Both the position numbers and the translations under genes were made by a program. From assembly GCA_016179765.1 (NCBI GenBank), contig JACPCL010000030.1:41710-105709 (forward strand): a stretch of DNA of 64,000 nucleotides, written 5' to 3'. Origin of the DNA: Chloroflexota bacterium (GTDB taxonomy: Bacteria; Chloroflexota; Dehalococcoidia; Lucifugimonadales; JACPCL1). Below the pieces are notes generated by a model. The model did no database searches, was not told the origin of the DNA, and saw nothing but the letters and a program-made list of their open reading frames with translations. Shown here piece after piece: positions 1 to 9,425 of the stretch (its first letter is position 1; each line of letters opens with the position of its first letter).

Positions 1-28
1 CGCAACTCCCAAAGAAGGGTAGCCCAAC

Positions 29-256
29 GTGCTGGAACTGGTTGAGTACATGGCCAAGTCCCTTGCCACTAAGCCCGACGAGGTCAGGGTGACCGAGATT
101 GTGGAGGACGGCAGAACCATCCTTCGCCTGGAGGTAGCTGCCGAAGACAAGGGCAAGGTCATAGGCCGGGAGGGCCGCGTCGCCCAGGCCATGCGTATCC
201 TGGTACGGGTGGCCGCCGTCAAAGAGGGCACACGGGCCATCCTGGAGATTGTGTAG
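29..256 (+). CDS. khpA: KH-domain RNA-binding protein KhpA (YlqC family)
   Basis: A 75-residue single KH domain protein. The RNA-binding GxxG loop is visible as GREG at residues 46-49, preceded by KGKVI. The family binds RNA, often with KhpB, and affects cell size and division in Gram-positives. It starts with GTG. Bases 2-22 upstream read as the last codons of another frame ending in TAG, which would fit rpsP, the usual neighbour, but too little is visible to call it. rimM follows, the conserved rpsP-khpA-rimM order. Length matches the family (about 75-80 residues). Confidence 0.93.
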   Translation: MLELVEYMAKSLATKPDEVRVTEIVEDGRTILRLEVAAEDKGKVIGREGRVAQAMRILVRVAAVKEGTRAILEIV

Positions 257-334
257 CCCAGCCGCTCTTTGCCGCGCCCGCCCACAATCCCCTTCCCCTT
301 GCCGCCCCTACCCACCAGCCTGCCGAGCCCCTCC

Positions 335-817
335 ATGCCAACCATCCTCGTCGGCATCATCACCGCCCCAGTAGGGCTGGACGGCTCCGTCCGCGTGGAA
401 TCCCTCTCCGACGTACCGCACCGCTTCGCTCCCGGCTCAACCCTCCTCCTTCATGGTGCGCCACATAAGGTCCAGCGCCTGCGCAAAGGCCGCCTGCCCG
501 TCCTCAAGCTGGAGGGCGTGAACACCCGGGAGGCCGCGGAGCGGCTGCGCGACGCAGAGCTCCACGTGCCGGAAGGGGATTCGCCACAGCCCCCCAAAGA
601 CACTTACTACCACTACCAGCTCCTGGATATGCAGGTGGTAGACACCCTGGGCAACCCTCTAGGCGTCATCACCGAAATCCTCTCCTCTCCCGCCAACGAT
701 GTCTACGTTGTCACGAGCGTTGGCCGTGAAACCCTCGTGCCCGCCCTAGCCGACGTCGTGAAAGAGGTAGACCTGGCGGCCAGACGCATGGTGGTAGACA
801 TGCCTGCCATCGTATGA
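335..817 (+). CDS. rimM: 16S rRNA processing protein RimM
   Basis: RimM assists maturation of the 30S head by binding uS19. The N-terminal barrel opens with ILVGIITAPVGLDG and the PRC-barrel half holds the YYHYQLLDMQVVD stretch near residues 90-105. The ATG at 335 gives 160 residues and puts the conserved N-terminus right at the start. An upstream in-frame TTG at 269 would add 22 proline-rich residues not typical of the family, so it was not used. It sits 78 bases after khpA. The usual next gene trmD is absent; an efflux adaptor follows instead. Confidence 0.9.
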   Translation: MPTILVGIITAPVGLDGSVRVESLSDVPHRFAPGSTLLLHGAPHKVQRLRKGRLPVLKLEGVNTREAAERLRDAELHVPEGDSPQPPKDTYYHYQLLDMQVVDTLGNPLGVITEILSSPANDVYVVTSVGRETLVPALADVVKEVDLAARRMVVDMPAIV

Positions 818-929
818 GAGGAGCCACCCTGATGGCTCACCCCTCATATCCTGGTATCCCTGACATTTCGCCAAACCGCTACGTTACTATCCACGGACTT
901 TCCACACGCTCCAGTTTAAGGCGGGCGTC

Positions 930-2921
930 ATGCTTACCCTCTTCAAAACCATCAAGCTATGGCAGGCGCTGGTCCTGCTCCTCGTGGCAGCCGCCGGAAT
1001 CGGTGGAGGCTACCTCGCCTACGCCGCCGCCACCAACAGTGGACAGACGGCCCTCGCCAAAACCCAAGAGCTCATCCCCGTGCAGCTCGGAGACCTGGTA
1101 AACCAGGTCTCCACCAGCGGCGGCCTCCTCTTTCCCAACAAAGAGGCCCTTACCTTTGGCGCCCAGGGCACGGTGGCGGAGGTGCTGGTGAGTGAGGGCC
1201 AGGCCATAGAAGCGGGCCAGCCCCTGGCCCGCCTGGACGCGGCCACCATCGCCTCCCTGGAAAAGTCAGCGGCCCAGGCGAGAGTCACCCTGCGCAACTC
1301 CCAAGACGCCCTGGACCAGGCCCGCACGCCCCATTCGGCCCAGGAGATCGCCCTGGCTCAGGCCGCCGTAGCCAACGCCCGCCTCAGCCTGCGCAACGCT
1401 CAGGACGCCCTGGATACCCTTCTAGATAAGGACTCCCTCGAACATCTGGCCGAAGCCCAGGCCGCCGTGGACAATGCGTCACTCAATCTCGCCAGCACCG
1501 TGTTGGAAACGGCCATCACCCTCAAGGACTGGGACAAGAAGCTGGCCGCCGCCGAGGAGGCCTTGGCCGCCGCCGAAGATGGCTACCGGGGCGTCATGAG
1601 CAAGTGGCTGGGCATGACCTTGACCGGTGAGCAACTGGCAACCCCGCCTGAGACGCTGCTTGTCCTCCTGGGCGTCCCTCTCGCCTCCCTCTATAACTCC
1701 CAGAGCCGCTTTACCGACATAGGCCAGTGGATTAACACCCAGGGGCCACCCTCGGATGACCCGGCCACCCCCTGGAGCGAGCCGGTGGTGTACGCCTGGC
1801 TCAACTACCTGCCAGCGCCCATCGTGGCCACCTGCGAGGGTAGCTTCATTCCTCCTGGGGGTGTCTGCATCATGAAAGAGATGACGGACGCCTGGAACGC
1901 CTTTCAGATCGCGCAGGACAATTTGGCCTCCCAGCAAAACCAGGCGGTCAAGGCCGTTGTTAAAGGGGACTCATCGGCTACGCAAGCGCGGAACGCCTTG
2001 GCAGGGGCCCAGGATACCCTGGCGGCCCTGAAGGCTGGCGCCGATCCCCTGGAGCTGGACGCTAAACAGAAGCAGGTGGCCGTGGCCCAGGCCAACCTGT
2101 CCAAGGCCGAGGAGGACCTGGCGGATGCTCTGGCCGGCCCAGACCTCCTGGACCTTGAGCTGCGCCAGAAGGACGTGGCCTCGGCCCAGGCAGCACTGGA
2201 TACCGCTCTTGAACGGCTGAAGGGGGCCACCCTCACCTCCCCCCTGAAGGGCATTGTCACCCTGGTCAACATAAAAGCGGGGCAGGCGGTCAATGCCAAC
2301 GCCGTAGTGGTGGAGGTGGCTGACCCCCTGGTGGTGCAGATGGACGGCACGGTGGATGAGATTGACGTGCTCTTCATCAGAGAGGGTGCTCAGGCGGACG
2401 TCTCCATGGATGCCCTGCCCGGCCAGACCCTGACCGGTAAGGTCACCTACATCTCCTCCGCCGCACGCACGGCCCAGGGCGTCGTGACCTATCCCATCCA
2501 GGTCCAGCTTCAGGTTCCCGAAGGCGTCCAGCTTCGGGAAGGCCTCAGCGCCACCGCCAACATCATCATCCGTAGCGAGCAGAATGTCCTCCTTATTCCC
2601 ACCCAGGCGGTGTACGGGAGCTTCCAGCAACCCACCGCCAAGGTCATGAGCAATGGGAAAATAGTGGAGCGGCCCGTCATTCTGGGCAACAGCGACGACT
2701 TCTGGGTTGTTGTCAAAGAGGGCCTTGCCCAGGGAGACCGGGTGGTGATGGAGACCGCCCAGGTCACCACCTCCGGCCAGTTGGGCAACCTGCGGGGCGC
2801 CTTTACCGTTACCGGCCAGGGCGGGCTGGGAGGCGTCACGGGGGGCGCCGGCGGCCAGGGTTTTGGGGGTGGTCAGCGCCCGGGCGGCGCCGGCGATCGC
2901 AACCAGAACCAGAATCGGTAG
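930..2921 (+). CDS. Efflux periplasmic adaptor, HlyD/MacA family
   Basis: A 663-residue membrane-fusion protein. A signal anchor lies at about residues 10-33. It is followed by a biotinyl-lipoyl-like half (LVNQVSTSGGLLFPNKEAL, near 52-70), long alanine/glutamine-rich helices forming the coiled-coil hairpin (about 110-165 and 330-430), the second lipoyl half with LTSPLKGIVTLVNIKAGQ, and beta-barrel and membrane-proximal domains. About 150 residues between the helices form an extra insertion. The C-terminus is a Gly/Gln/Asn-rich tail of about 40 residues. The ATPase and permease downstream make this a MacAB-like exporter. Substrate unknown. A hairpin repeat separates it from the ATPase. Confidence 0.88.
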   Translation: MLTLFKTIKLWQALVLLLVAAAGIGGGYLAYAAATNSGQTALAKTQELIPVQLGDLVNQVSTSGGLLFPNKEALTFGAQGTVAEVLVSEGQAIEAGQPLARLDAATIASLEKSAAQARVTLRNSQDALDQARTPHSAQEIALAQAAVANARLSLRNAQDALDTLLDKDSLEHLAEAQAAVDNASLNLASTVLETAITLKDWDKKLAAAEEALAAAEDGYRGVMSKWLGMTLTGEQLATPPETLLVLLGVPLASLYNSQSRFTDIGQWINTQGPPSDDPATPWSEPVVYAWLNYLPAPIVATCEGSFIPPGGVCIMKEMTDAWNAFQIAQDNLASQQNQAVKAVVKGDSSATQARNALAGAQDTLAALKAGADPLELDAKQKQVAVAQANLSKAEEDLADALAGPDLLDLELRQKDVASAQAALDTALERLKGATLTSPLKGIVTLVNIKAGQAVNANAVVVEVADPLVVQMDGTVDEIDVLFIREGAQADVSMDALPGQTLTGKVTYISSAARTAQGVVTYPIQVQLQVPEGVQLREGLSATANIIIRSEQNVLLIPTQAVYGSFQQPTAKVMSNGKIVERPVILGNSDDFWVVVKEGLAQGDRVVMETAQVTTSGQLGNLRGAFTVTGQGGLGGVTGGAGGQGFGGGQRPGGAGDRNQNQNR

Positions 2922-2954
2922 GGACGAAGGCCCTTTCTATCATGACCACGATAA

Positions 2955-3074
2955 TAGCTTCCTCCCCCCTTGCGGGGGAGAGCCTGTCCTCGAGCGAAGC
3001 GAAGGAACTGAGGTAGGGGGTTCACCCCTATTCCTTCGTCCCAATCCAATCGGGACTCAGGAGAGGCTCTAACA
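2955..3074. repeat. C-rich/G-rich palindromic intergenic repeat
   Basis: Between the adaptor and the ATPase lies a hairpin of the CTCCCCC-TTGC-GGGGGAG type, followed by a spacer with AGCGAAGCGAAGG and the tail GAGGTAGGGGGTTCAC. Close relatives occur near 27300, 41575 and 42918. No gene is seen in this 178-base gap. Confidence 0.7.
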
Positions 3075-3099
3075 TTTCCCCGTCAAAGGGATTGCCAGC

Positions 3100-3834
3100 A
3101 TGACACCCATGATCCAGCTTGAAGACGTCACCAAGGTCTATCGCATGGGCAAGGTGGAGGTGCCCGCCCTCCAGGGGGTCACCCTGTCCATCGCCAAAGG
3201 AGAGATGGTGGCCATCATGGGGCCCTCTGGCTCCGGCAAATCCACCCTCATGAATATCCTCGGCTGCCTGGACGTGCCCACCTCTGGCCGCTTCCTCCTG
3301 GACGGCGAGGAGGTGGGTCGCCAGAGCGATGACAAACTGGCGGCCATCCGCCACCGTAAGATTGGCTTTGTTTTTCAGACCTACAACCTGCTCCCCCGGG
3401 CTACCGCCCTGGCCAACGTGGAGCTCCCACTGCTCTATGGCAATGGCAAAGACCACACCCACCGCGCCAAAGAGGCCCTGGCCAGGGTGGGCCTGGCGGA
3501 CCGCATGGGCCACCGGCCCACCGAGCTCTCCGGCGGCCAGCAGCAGCGCGTGGGCATCGCCCGGGCCCTGGTCAAAAACCCTTCCCTGTTGCTGGCCGAC
3601 GAGCCCACCGGCAATCTGGACAGCGCCTCCAGCGAAGAAATTTTGTCCCTCCTCACCCTGCTCAACCGTGGGGAAGACCTCACCGTCATCGTCGTGACCC
3701 ACGAGCCAGACATAGCCGCCCACACCCAGCGGATCATCGCCATGCTGGACGGCCTGGTGGTCAGGGATCAGCCCACTGCTGAATGGCGCGCCGCCCTGGC
3801 TGTGGGGGCGAAGAGGGAGACGCCCCGGCCATGA
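3100..3834 (+). CDS. ABC transporter ATP-binding protein, MacB/LolD type
   Basis: A 244-residue nucleotide-binding subunit. Walker A is GPSGSGKST at residues 41-49, the Q-loop is in [10 protein letters not shown] near 90-99, the signature is LSGGQQQR near 144-151, Walker B is [12 protein letters not shown] near 162-173 and the H-loop is VTHEPD. The family drives MacB or LolCDE-type mechanotransmission rather than direct translocation through the membrane. Its stop overlaps the permease start by ATGA, so the two are translationally coupled. Together with the upstream adaptor it makes a tripartite-like export system at the cytoplasmic membrane. Confidence 0.94.
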   Translation: MTPMIQLEDVTKVYRMGKVEVPALQGVTLSIAKGEMVAIMGPSGSGKSTLMNILGCLDVPTSGRFLLDGEEVGRQSDDKLAAIRHRKIGFVFQTYNLLPRATALANVELPLLYGNGKDHTHRAKEALARVGLADRMGHRPTELSGGQQQRVGIARALVKNPSLLLADEPTGNLDSASSEEILSLLTLLNRGEDLTVIVVTHEPDIAAHTQRIIAMLDGLVVRDQPTAEWRAALAVGAKRETPRP

Positions 3835-5075
3835 CCCCTCTATCCCTCCTCCACACCGCCTTCGCCTCCATGGCGGCCAACAAGCTGCGGGCCGGCCTTA
3901 CCCTCCTGGGCATCGTCATCGGCGTCGCCGCCGTTATCTCCCTTATGTCCATTGGCCGGGGAGCGCAGAGGACTATCACCTCCCGCATAGAGGCCCTGGG
4001 CACAAACCTCCTCTTCGTGCGTCCTGGCTCAACGACCCAGGGAGGGGTGAGCGCCGGCCAGGGCTCTGCCGCAACCCTGACCTTAGACGACGCCTACGCC
4101 CTGGCAGACCCCCTCTTCACGCCATCGGTGGCCTTGGTAGCGCCAGAGTTGGGGGCCAATGCCCAGATAGAGGCAGGGCGCAACAACACCTTCGCCCGCA
4201 TCGTTGGTGTAACACCGGAGTACGCCCAGGCGCGCAACTTCCCCGTGGCCTCCGGCCAGTTCATCTCTCCCACCCACGTCAAGAGCAGCGCCCTGGTCGC
4301 CGTGCTGGGATCGCGAACCTCCCAGACCCTCTTCGGCTTCCGCGACCCCGTAGGCCAGAGCGTCCGCATCAATGGGCGGGAGTTCTCCGTCGTCGGCGTG
4401 CTGCAAAGCAAGGGCGGCAGCGTCCTGGGCAACCTGGACGACCAGGTGCTGATCCCCATCACCACCGCTTATTACCGTTTGTCCTCCCGGCGCACCACCC
4501 AGGGGGGCGTCACCGTCCAGAACATCAACATCCAGGCCACTGACCAGTCGGAGATGGACGAAGCGGCCCAACAGATTGCCACCGTCCTGCGCCTACGCCA
4601 CCGTATCACCGGGGAGGACGACTTCACCATCACCAGCCAAGAGGACGCCCTGCAAACCCTGGAGGAGACGACGAACGTCTTCGTCGTCTTCCTGGGGGCC
4701 ATCGCCAGCATCTCCCTCCTGGTGGGCGGCATCGGCGTCATGAACATCATGCTCGTCTCCGTCACCGAACGCACCCGTGAGATAGGCATTCGCAAGGCTA
4801 TGGGGGCCAAGCGCCGCGATATCCTGTTCCAGTTCCTCTCCGAGGCCACGCTCCTGAGCCTGGGTGGCGGCATCGCGGGCGTAGCCCTGGGGCTGAGCGT
4901 TGCGAGGCTCATGGACGGCAAGTCCCTGGGCAGCCAGACCTTCCAGACCGCCTTCAGCGGCGACATCGCCATGCTGGCCCTGGCCGTCTCCGCCGCCATC
5001 GGCCTCTTCTTCGGCATCTACCCCGCCATGCGCGCCGCCCGCCTGCACCCCATTGAGGCGCTGCGCCATGAGTAG
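3831..5075 (+). CDS. ABC transporter permease, MacB type
   Basis: A 414-residue permease with one N-terminal transmembrane helix (about residues 15-38), a large extracytoplasmic MacB-PCD domain and a C-terminal FtsX-like bundle of three helices ending in [18 protein letters not shown], the typical MacB/FtsX terminus. The ATG at 3831 overlaps the stop of the ATPase (ATGA) and gives the canonical N-terminus. An upstream frame from 3783 would add a non-homologous leader. It works with the ATPase and the adaptor at 930. A post-stop palindrome begins 10 bases after its stop codon. Confidence 0.93.
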   Translation: MTPLSLLHTAFASMAANKLRAGLTLLGIVIGVAAVISLMSIGRGAQRTITSRIEALGTNLLFVRPGSTTQGGVSAGQGSAATLTLDDAYALADPLFTPSVALVAPELGANAQIEAGRNNTFARIVGVTPEYAQARNFPVASGQFISPTHVKSSALVAVLGSRTSQTLFGFRDPVGQSVRINGREFSVVGVLQSKGGSVLGNLDDQVLIPITTAYYRLSSRRTTQGGVTVQNINIQATDQSEMDEAAQQIATVLRLRHRITGEDDFTITSQEDALQTLEETTNVFVVFLGAIASISLLVGGIGVMNIMLVSVTERTREIGIRKAMGAKRRDILFQFLSEATLLSLGGGIAGVALGLSVARLMDGKSLGSQTFQTAFSGDIAMLALAVSAAIGLFFGIYPAMRAARLHPIEALRHE

Positions 5076-5084
5076 AATCTGACC

Positions 5085-5260
5085 TAACCCCCTCTATCCC
5101 CCTTCCCGATGCGGGAAGGGGGAGGAATAAGTGGGATGAATTGTGTTGCGGCTATACCGCAACACAATTCATCCCAGAATCTCGGTCCCTCTCTCCACAA
5201 CGGAGAGAGTCCCTCATTGAATCCTTCCTCGGAAGGACGAAGGAGGGACTACAGGGGGTG
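5085..5260. repeat. Composite repeat enclosing a locus-unique hairpin
   Basis: Directly after the permease stop comes ACCTAACCCCCTC followed by a CCCCCTTCCC/GGGAAGGGGG palindrome. It is followed by a perfect inverted repeat with 20-bp arms at 5132-5151 and 5157-5176 and loop ctata, then a second short palindrome (CTCTCTCC/GGAGAGAG). The arm sequence of the central hairpin occurs nowhere else in the window. No gene is present in this 278-base gap. Confidence 0.8.
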
Positions 5261-5353
5261 AGGTAAAGCCCAGAGTGCTCAAGTATGGTGCTCATAACCA
5301 TACCGGGAAGCCGCAGGATGACATGAACCCAGAAAAAGGCAAAGGAGTCCCAC

Positions 5354-5941
5354 ATGAAGACTGGCACGTTTGTGGCGCTGCTTATCGTCGTCCTGGCCTG
5401 GGGCGGCACCGTGGGAGGGGCCTTCGCCGGCGGCCTGGTCATGGGCAAAAACCAGGCCGACGCCGCGCCAGCCAGCTCCCTGACGGGCGGGAGCACAGCC
5501 TCCCCAACGCCCTCTGCTACCCCAGTCCAGGGTACGCTCCCCTTCCGGGGCTTACAGGGGCAGGCGGGAGGAGACGCCCTCACCCAGGAGCAGCTTGACC
5601 AGCTCCGGCAACAGTTCCAGAACCGCGCAGACCAGGGCGGCGCTGCCGGCCAGACAGGCGGAGCGGGGGCCTTTGCAGGCCGTGGCGGCCTCACGGGTAC
5701 CGTGGACAGGGTTGAAGGAAACACCCTTACCGTGACCACCCCCCAAGGCCCCCTGACCGCCACCATCACCGGCGCGACGCAGGTAGAGACCCTGGCCGCT
5801 GCCAAACTCACCGACATCGTTCCCGGCGCCCAGGTCATCGTCGGCGGCCAGCGTGGGGCCGACGGCACCCTCTTGGCGCGCACCATCACCATCGTGCCGC
5901 CAGGCCTGAGCGCACCGAGCGGCACACTCCGCGGCGGCTAG
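5354..5941 (+). CDS. Secreted protein with a DUF5666-like domain
   Basis: A 195-residue exported protein. The N-terminus has a Lys followed by a hydrophobic stretch (about residues 5-32) that reads as a signal peptide or anchor. It continues with a Ser/Thr/Pro-rich linker and a Gln/Gly-rich segment, and ends with a small beta-rich domain (about 110-185) with the pattern LTGTVDRVEGNTLTVTT, typical of OB-like DUF5666 domains. Function unknown. It follows the efflux genes on the same strand and could be an accessory envelope protein of that locus, which is only inferred from position. Confidence 0.75.
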   Translation: MKTGTFVALLIVVLAWGGTVGGAFAGGLVMGKNQADAAPASSLTGGSTASPTPSATPVQGTLPFRGLQGQAGGDALTQEQLDQLRQQFQNRADQGGAAGQTGGAGAFAGRGGLTGTVDRVEGNTLTVTTPQGPLTATITGATQVETLAAAKLTDIVPGAQVIVGGQRGADGTLLARTITIVPPGLSAPSGTLRGG

Positions 5942-5971
5942 GCTTGGGCTGCTCTCACAGTCACGCACCCC

Positions 5972-6078
5972 TGAAATAATTCAAGGAATCAATGTGATGC
6001 GCCGTTGGCGCATCACATTGATTCCAATAATTCTTCTCCCCCTTCCCGTACGGGAAGGGGGAGCCAGAGGGGGTTAGG
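5972..6078. repeat. Composite repeat enclosing a locus-unique hairpin
   Basis: A perfect inverted repeat with 19-bp arms (5985-6003 and 6007-6025) and loop gtt is bounded on both sides by AATAATTC. It is followed by a CCCCCTTCCCGTACGGGAAGGGGG palindrome broken here as CCCCCTTCCC and GGGAAGGGGG arms, and the tail GGGGGTTAGGTT. The layout matches 5085-5260 and 11205-11356 while the hairpin sequence differs. Confidence 0.8.
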
Positions 6079-6222
6079 TTATGTTGCCAATGACCATAAG
6101 GGACCAGTACGCCGCAGCGGCTGGGTATTCGCCCGCGCCTATGGCTATCCTTTGCTCCAGGCGCTACAATTTGGGGCCACAGCCCATCGCCTCAAAGCCC
6201 GTCGCCTCAAAGAAGGTGGAGC

Positions 6223-6564
6223 ATGACCATCTACATCCAGTTGCTAACCCTCACGCCAGAAGGCCGGGAGCGCGTATACCACCACCCCGAGAGCCTGTCC
6301 CAGATTCAGGAGAGCATTCACATCACCGGCGTGCAACTGCTTGGCCAGTACGCCGTCCTGGGAACCTACGACTATGTGAACATCGTCCAGGCCCAGGACA
6401 ACGAGACCATCGCCCTCTTCTCCCTGCACCTGGGGGTGAAGGTGGGCGCCTACGTGACCACCCTGCCCACTATCCCCCTGAGCCGTTTTGAGGAGCGAGA
6501 GGAGCAGGAACTCCCCGCCCTGGAGACCGGCGCCCAGATACACGGAGAGGGACAAGGGGCGTGA
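6223..6564 (+). CDS. GYD domain-containing protein
   Basis: A 113-residue protein with the GYD fold: MTIYIQLLTLTPEGR at the start, then GQYAVLGTYDYVNIVQAQDNE, matching the Gly-Tyr-Asp motif that names the family (YDYVNI near residues 49-54). These are ferredoxin-fold proteins of unknown role, often with metabolic genes. The ATG has AAGGTGGAG just upstream. A TACAAT hexamer at 6165-6170 could be part of its promoter but no convincing -35 is seen. Confidence 0.85.
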   Translation: MTIYIQLLTLTPEGRERVYHHPESLSQIQESIHITGVQLLGQYAVLGTYDYVNIVQAQDNETIALFSLHLGVKVGAYVTTLPTIPLSRFEEREEQELPALETGAQIHGEGQGA

Positions 6565-6694
6565 AGAGGGGCGACAGATGAATGATGGACAAGCACCCTG
6601 ATTGCCCGTACTATGGGACGGGCCTTTAAGGGCATCCCCATATTCAGACCGAGAGGAAGGCTCCTCTGGAGCCTTCTTGAAAGGCAATACGTGC

Positions 6695-8110
6695 TTGGCC
6701 ATCCAGTTTGGGACCGACGGCTGGCGCGCCATTACCGGCTGGGACTTCACCGCCGAGAACGTCCGCGCCTGCGCCCAGGGCGTGGCCCAGTACCTCAAAG
6801 GCAAAGGCCTTGCACCCCGCGGACTGGTGGTGGGCTATGACACCCGCTTCGCCTCGGAGGACTTCGCCGCCGAGGTCGCCCAGGTCGCCGCTGGCAACGG
6901 CGTCCCTACCCTGCTGTGCGGCAAGGCCGCGCCCACCCCGGTGGTCAGCTACAACATCGTGCACCACTATGCAGGCGGCGCCGTCATCATCACCGCCAGC
7001 CACAACCCTCCCCAGTGGAACGGCTTCAAATACAAGCCCGAGTACGCCGGCAGCGCCTCCCAGGAGGTGGTGGACGCCCTGGAACAGGAGATAGCCCAGG
7101 CCCAGGGGCATGAGATCCCCCGCCTGCCTTTGCCAGAGGCCCGCGCGAAGGGGTTGGTCAAGGAGATAGAGCCAGGCCCGCCGTACCTGGCCCACATCGG
7201 CAAGCTCGTGGATTTGGGGGCCTTGCGCGCCAGCGGCCTTAAGGTGGGGATAGACGCCATGCACGGCGCAGGGGCAGGCTACCTGCCCCACCTCCTGGAC
7301 GGCCTGCCCGGCCTTACGGAGCTGCGGTCGGAGCGCAACCCCAGCTTCCCCGGCATGAGGCAACCGGAGCCGGTGGCACACAACCTGGCCCCTCTTTCCC
7401 AGCACGTCCTCGGCCAGCGCTGCGACGTCGGCATCGCCCTGGACGGTGACGCCGACCGCGTGGGCATCATAGATGAGCACGGGCAGTTCCTCTCCACCCT
7501 CCACACCTTCGCCCTGCTATGCCTCTACTTGCTGGAGACCAGGGGCCAGCGCGGCCCCCTGGTCAAGTCCATCACCATGACCAGCATGGTCTATCGCCTG
7601 GGGGAGCTCTACGGCGTACCCGTCCATGAGACCCCCGTCGGCTTCAAGTACCTGGGGCCCGTCATGCGCCAGCAGGACGCCCTGGCCGCCGGCGAAGAGA
7701 GCGGCGGCTACGCCTTTCGCGGCCACATCCCGGAGCGGGACGGCATCCTCAGCGGCCTCTTCATCCTGGACATGATGGCGCGCACCGGCAAGCGCCCCTC
7801 GGAGCTGGTCCAGCACCTCTACAGCAAGGTAGGCGAGCACCACTTTGACCGGTGGGACATCCCCTTTGACCCGTCCAAGCGCGCTGCCGTCGTCCAACGC
7901 GTCGCCTCCCGCAACCCAGAGACCTTGACGGGCAAACGCGTCCAGGGCCGGGACGAGACTGACGGCGCCCGCTTCCGTCTGAATGGCGGCGCCTGGGTGC
8001 TCATCCGCTTCTCTGGCACGGAGCCCCTGCTGCGACTGTATGCCGAGGCGGAATCGCCCGCCCAGGTGGAGCGCCTGCTGACGGAGGCGCGGGACATGGC
8101 AGGGGTGTGA
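6695..8110 (+). CDS. Phosphoglucomutase/phosphomannomutase family protein
   Basis: A 471-residue alpha-D-phosphohexomutase that interconverts hexose 1- and 6-phosphates. The active-site serine lies in TASHNPPQWNG near residues 100-110. The metal loop is DGDADRVG near 249-256, the sugar loop is GEESGGYAF, and the phosphate loop is RFSGTEPLLRLY. The TTG at 6695, preceded by GAAAGG, puts the family N-terminus (AIQFGTDGWRA) at the start. A longer frame from TTG 6602 would translate repeat-derived DNA. The next gene is a sugar phosphate isomerase, so the two likely feed hexose phosphates into glycan or central metabolism. Confidence 0.92.
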   Translation: MAIQFGTDGWRAITGWDFTAENVRACAQGVAQYLKGKGLAPRGLVVGYDTRFASEDFAAEVAQVAAGNGVPTLLCGKAAPTPVVSYNIVHHYAGGAVIITASHNPPQWNGFKYKPEYAGSASQEVVDALEQEIAQAQGHEIPRLPLPEARAKGLVKEIEPGPPYLAHIGKLVDLGALRASGLKVGIDAMHGAGAGYLPHLLDGLPGLTELRSERNPSFPGMRQPEPVAHNLAPLSQHVLGQRCDVGIALDGDADRVGIIDEHGQFLSTLHTFALLCLYLLETRGQRGPLVKSITMTSMVYRLGELYGVPVHETPVGFKYLGPVMRQQDALAAGEESGGYAFRGHIPERDGILSGLFILDMMARTGKRPSELVQHLYSKVGEHHFDRWDIPFDPSKRAAVVQRVASRNPETLTGKRVQGRDETDGARFRLNGGAWVLIRFSGTEPLLRLYAEAESPAQVERLLTEARDMAGV

Positions 8111-8147
8111 CGTTGGGGAGGTTCATGAGAGCTACGGCTACAACAAC

Positions 8148-9209
8148 ATGCCTTTACTAGACACACCCGAAGTCTACCAGCAGCACGATCCCACCAACAT
8201 GGTGGGGCGCATCGCCAGCCTGCCAGACCAGTGCCAAAAGGCCTGGGAGCAGGCCTGCGCCGTCCAACTCCCGCCCAGCTACGCCAGCGTGGATAGCCTG
8301 GTCTTCCTGGGCGTGGGCGGCTCCGCCATCGGCGGCGACCTGGTGGCTGGCCTTGCCCAGCTTGAGGGCCACCTGCCCGCCACGGTGCTGCGCGACTACC
8401 ACGTGCCCGCCTGGGTAGGTCCCCGCACCCTGGCCATCGCATCCAGCTACTCAGGCAACACCGAAGAGACCCTTACCATGTACCGCCAGGCCCGGGAGCG
8501 TAAGGCATCCCTGGCCGTGGTCACAGGCGGTGGCCTCCTCATGGACATGGCCGAGGCCCACGAAGTCCCCCTCTTCAAAGTAACCTATCAGGGCGAGGCA
8601 CGCTCCGCCATCGGCTACAGCTTCATGGCGCCCCTGGCGCTTCTGTGCCAGCTCGGCCTCCTCCCCTACCGCCAGGGAGACGTAGCTGAAGCCATTGTCC
8701 TGCTGCGCCAGCTTGCAGAAGGGCTGTCCCCCCCCGTACCTGCGGTGCAGAACCTCGCCAAGTCCATCGCCCTGGCTATGCACGGAAAGCTGCCCGTGGT
8801 GTACGGAGCAGGGTTCTTGGTGGGAGCGGCCCGCCGCTGGAAGACCCAGCTCAACGAGAACAGCAAGTCCTGGGCCTTCTACGAGGAGCTCCCAGAGCTG
8901 GCCCACAACTCCGTAGAAGGCTACGCCCTCCCCACAGGGACCAGCCTTGGGGCCTACGTGACTCTGCTCCACTCCTACCTGTTGCACCCACGCGTTTCCG
9001 CCAAGTACCAGGCGGTGGAGGAGGTGTTGGTGGAGCAGAGCGTGGCCTACCGCCAGATAGACGCCGTGGGAGAGACGCCCCTCGCCCACCTCCTGAGCAG
9101 CATCATGCTGGGGGACTTCGTCAGCTACTACCTCGCCATGCTGAACAGCGTAGACCCATCCTCACAGCAGGTCATTGACCAGCTTAAGCGGCGGCTGGCC
9201 AGAGAGTAA
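8148..9209 (+). CDS. Bifunctional phosphoglucose/phosphomannose isomerase
   Basis: A 353-residue SIS-domain isomerase. The motif FLGVGGSAIGGD (about residues 47-58) and the SIS signature SSYSGNTEETL (about 102-112) are those of the archaeal/bacterial bifunctional PGI/PMI family; the C-terminal catalytic region includes LPELAHNSVEGY. It interconverts glucose-6-P or mannose-6-P with fructose-6-P. It lies 37 bases after the phosphohexomutase and is probably cotranscribed with it. A MITE-like element and a bidirectional terminator follow. Confidence 0.9.
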   Translation: MPLLDTPEVYQQHDPTNMVGRIASLPDQCQKAWEQACAVQLPPSYASVDSLVFLGVGGSAIGGDLVAGLAQLEGHLPATVLRDYHVPAWVGPRTLAIASSYSGNTEETLTMYRQARERKASLAVVTGGGLLMDMAEAHEVPLFKVTYQGEARSAIGYSFMAPLALLCQLGLLPYRQGDVAEAIVLLRQLAEGLSPPVPAVQNLAKSIALAMHGKLPVVYGAGFLVGAARRWKTQLNENSKSWAFYEELPELAHNSVEGYALPTGTSLGAYVTLLHSYLLHPRVSAKYQAVEEVLVEQSVAYRQIDAVGETPLAHLLSSIMLGDFVSYYLAMLNSVDPSSQQVIDQLKRRLARE

Positions 9210-9220
9210 CCCCCCATACC

Positions 9221-9370
9221 AGGATGCTGAAAAAGGGGTGTCCAGAGGGCTTCGCCCCTCTGGCGGGGGTCTGGGGGACACCCCCAAATACAAATCAATC
9301 CCCGGAGAGGGAAGCCCCTCTGGGGCTTCCTTGAAGGACAAAGGGGTTTGGGGGTGTTTTTCAGCATCCT
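9221..9370. mobile_element. MITE-like element, copy 1 (150 bp)
   Basis: Terminal inverted repeats AGGATGCTGAAAAA (9221-9234) and its complement (9357-9370) bound a non-coding 150-bp unit. Inside are short hairpins with 3-nt loops: TGGGGG-aca-CCCCCA and GGAAGCCCC-tct-GGGGCTTCC. Related full copies lie at 48116-48326 and, inverted, at 54725-54866. There is no transposase; it would need one in trans. Confidence 0.75.
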
Positions 9371-9372
9371 GC

Positions 9373-9419
9373 TACGGAACAAAAAAGGCAGCCTCTTGGC
9401 TGCCCTTTTTTGTTCCGTA
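9373..9419. terminator. Bidirectional rho-independent terminator
   Basis: GGCAGCC-tctt-GGCTGCC stem with A6 on its left and a T6 run on its right, nested in TACGGAAC/GTTCCGTA. It serves the isomerase (+) and rpsI (-), which converge here. Confidence 0.88.
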
Positions 9420-9425
9420 CCTAAA

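Noticed and set aside
6644..7504. 286-codon minus-strand frame opposite the phosphohexomutase
   Set aside because: The + strand frame has every mutase motif; the antisense product resembles nothing and has no ribosome-binding site.
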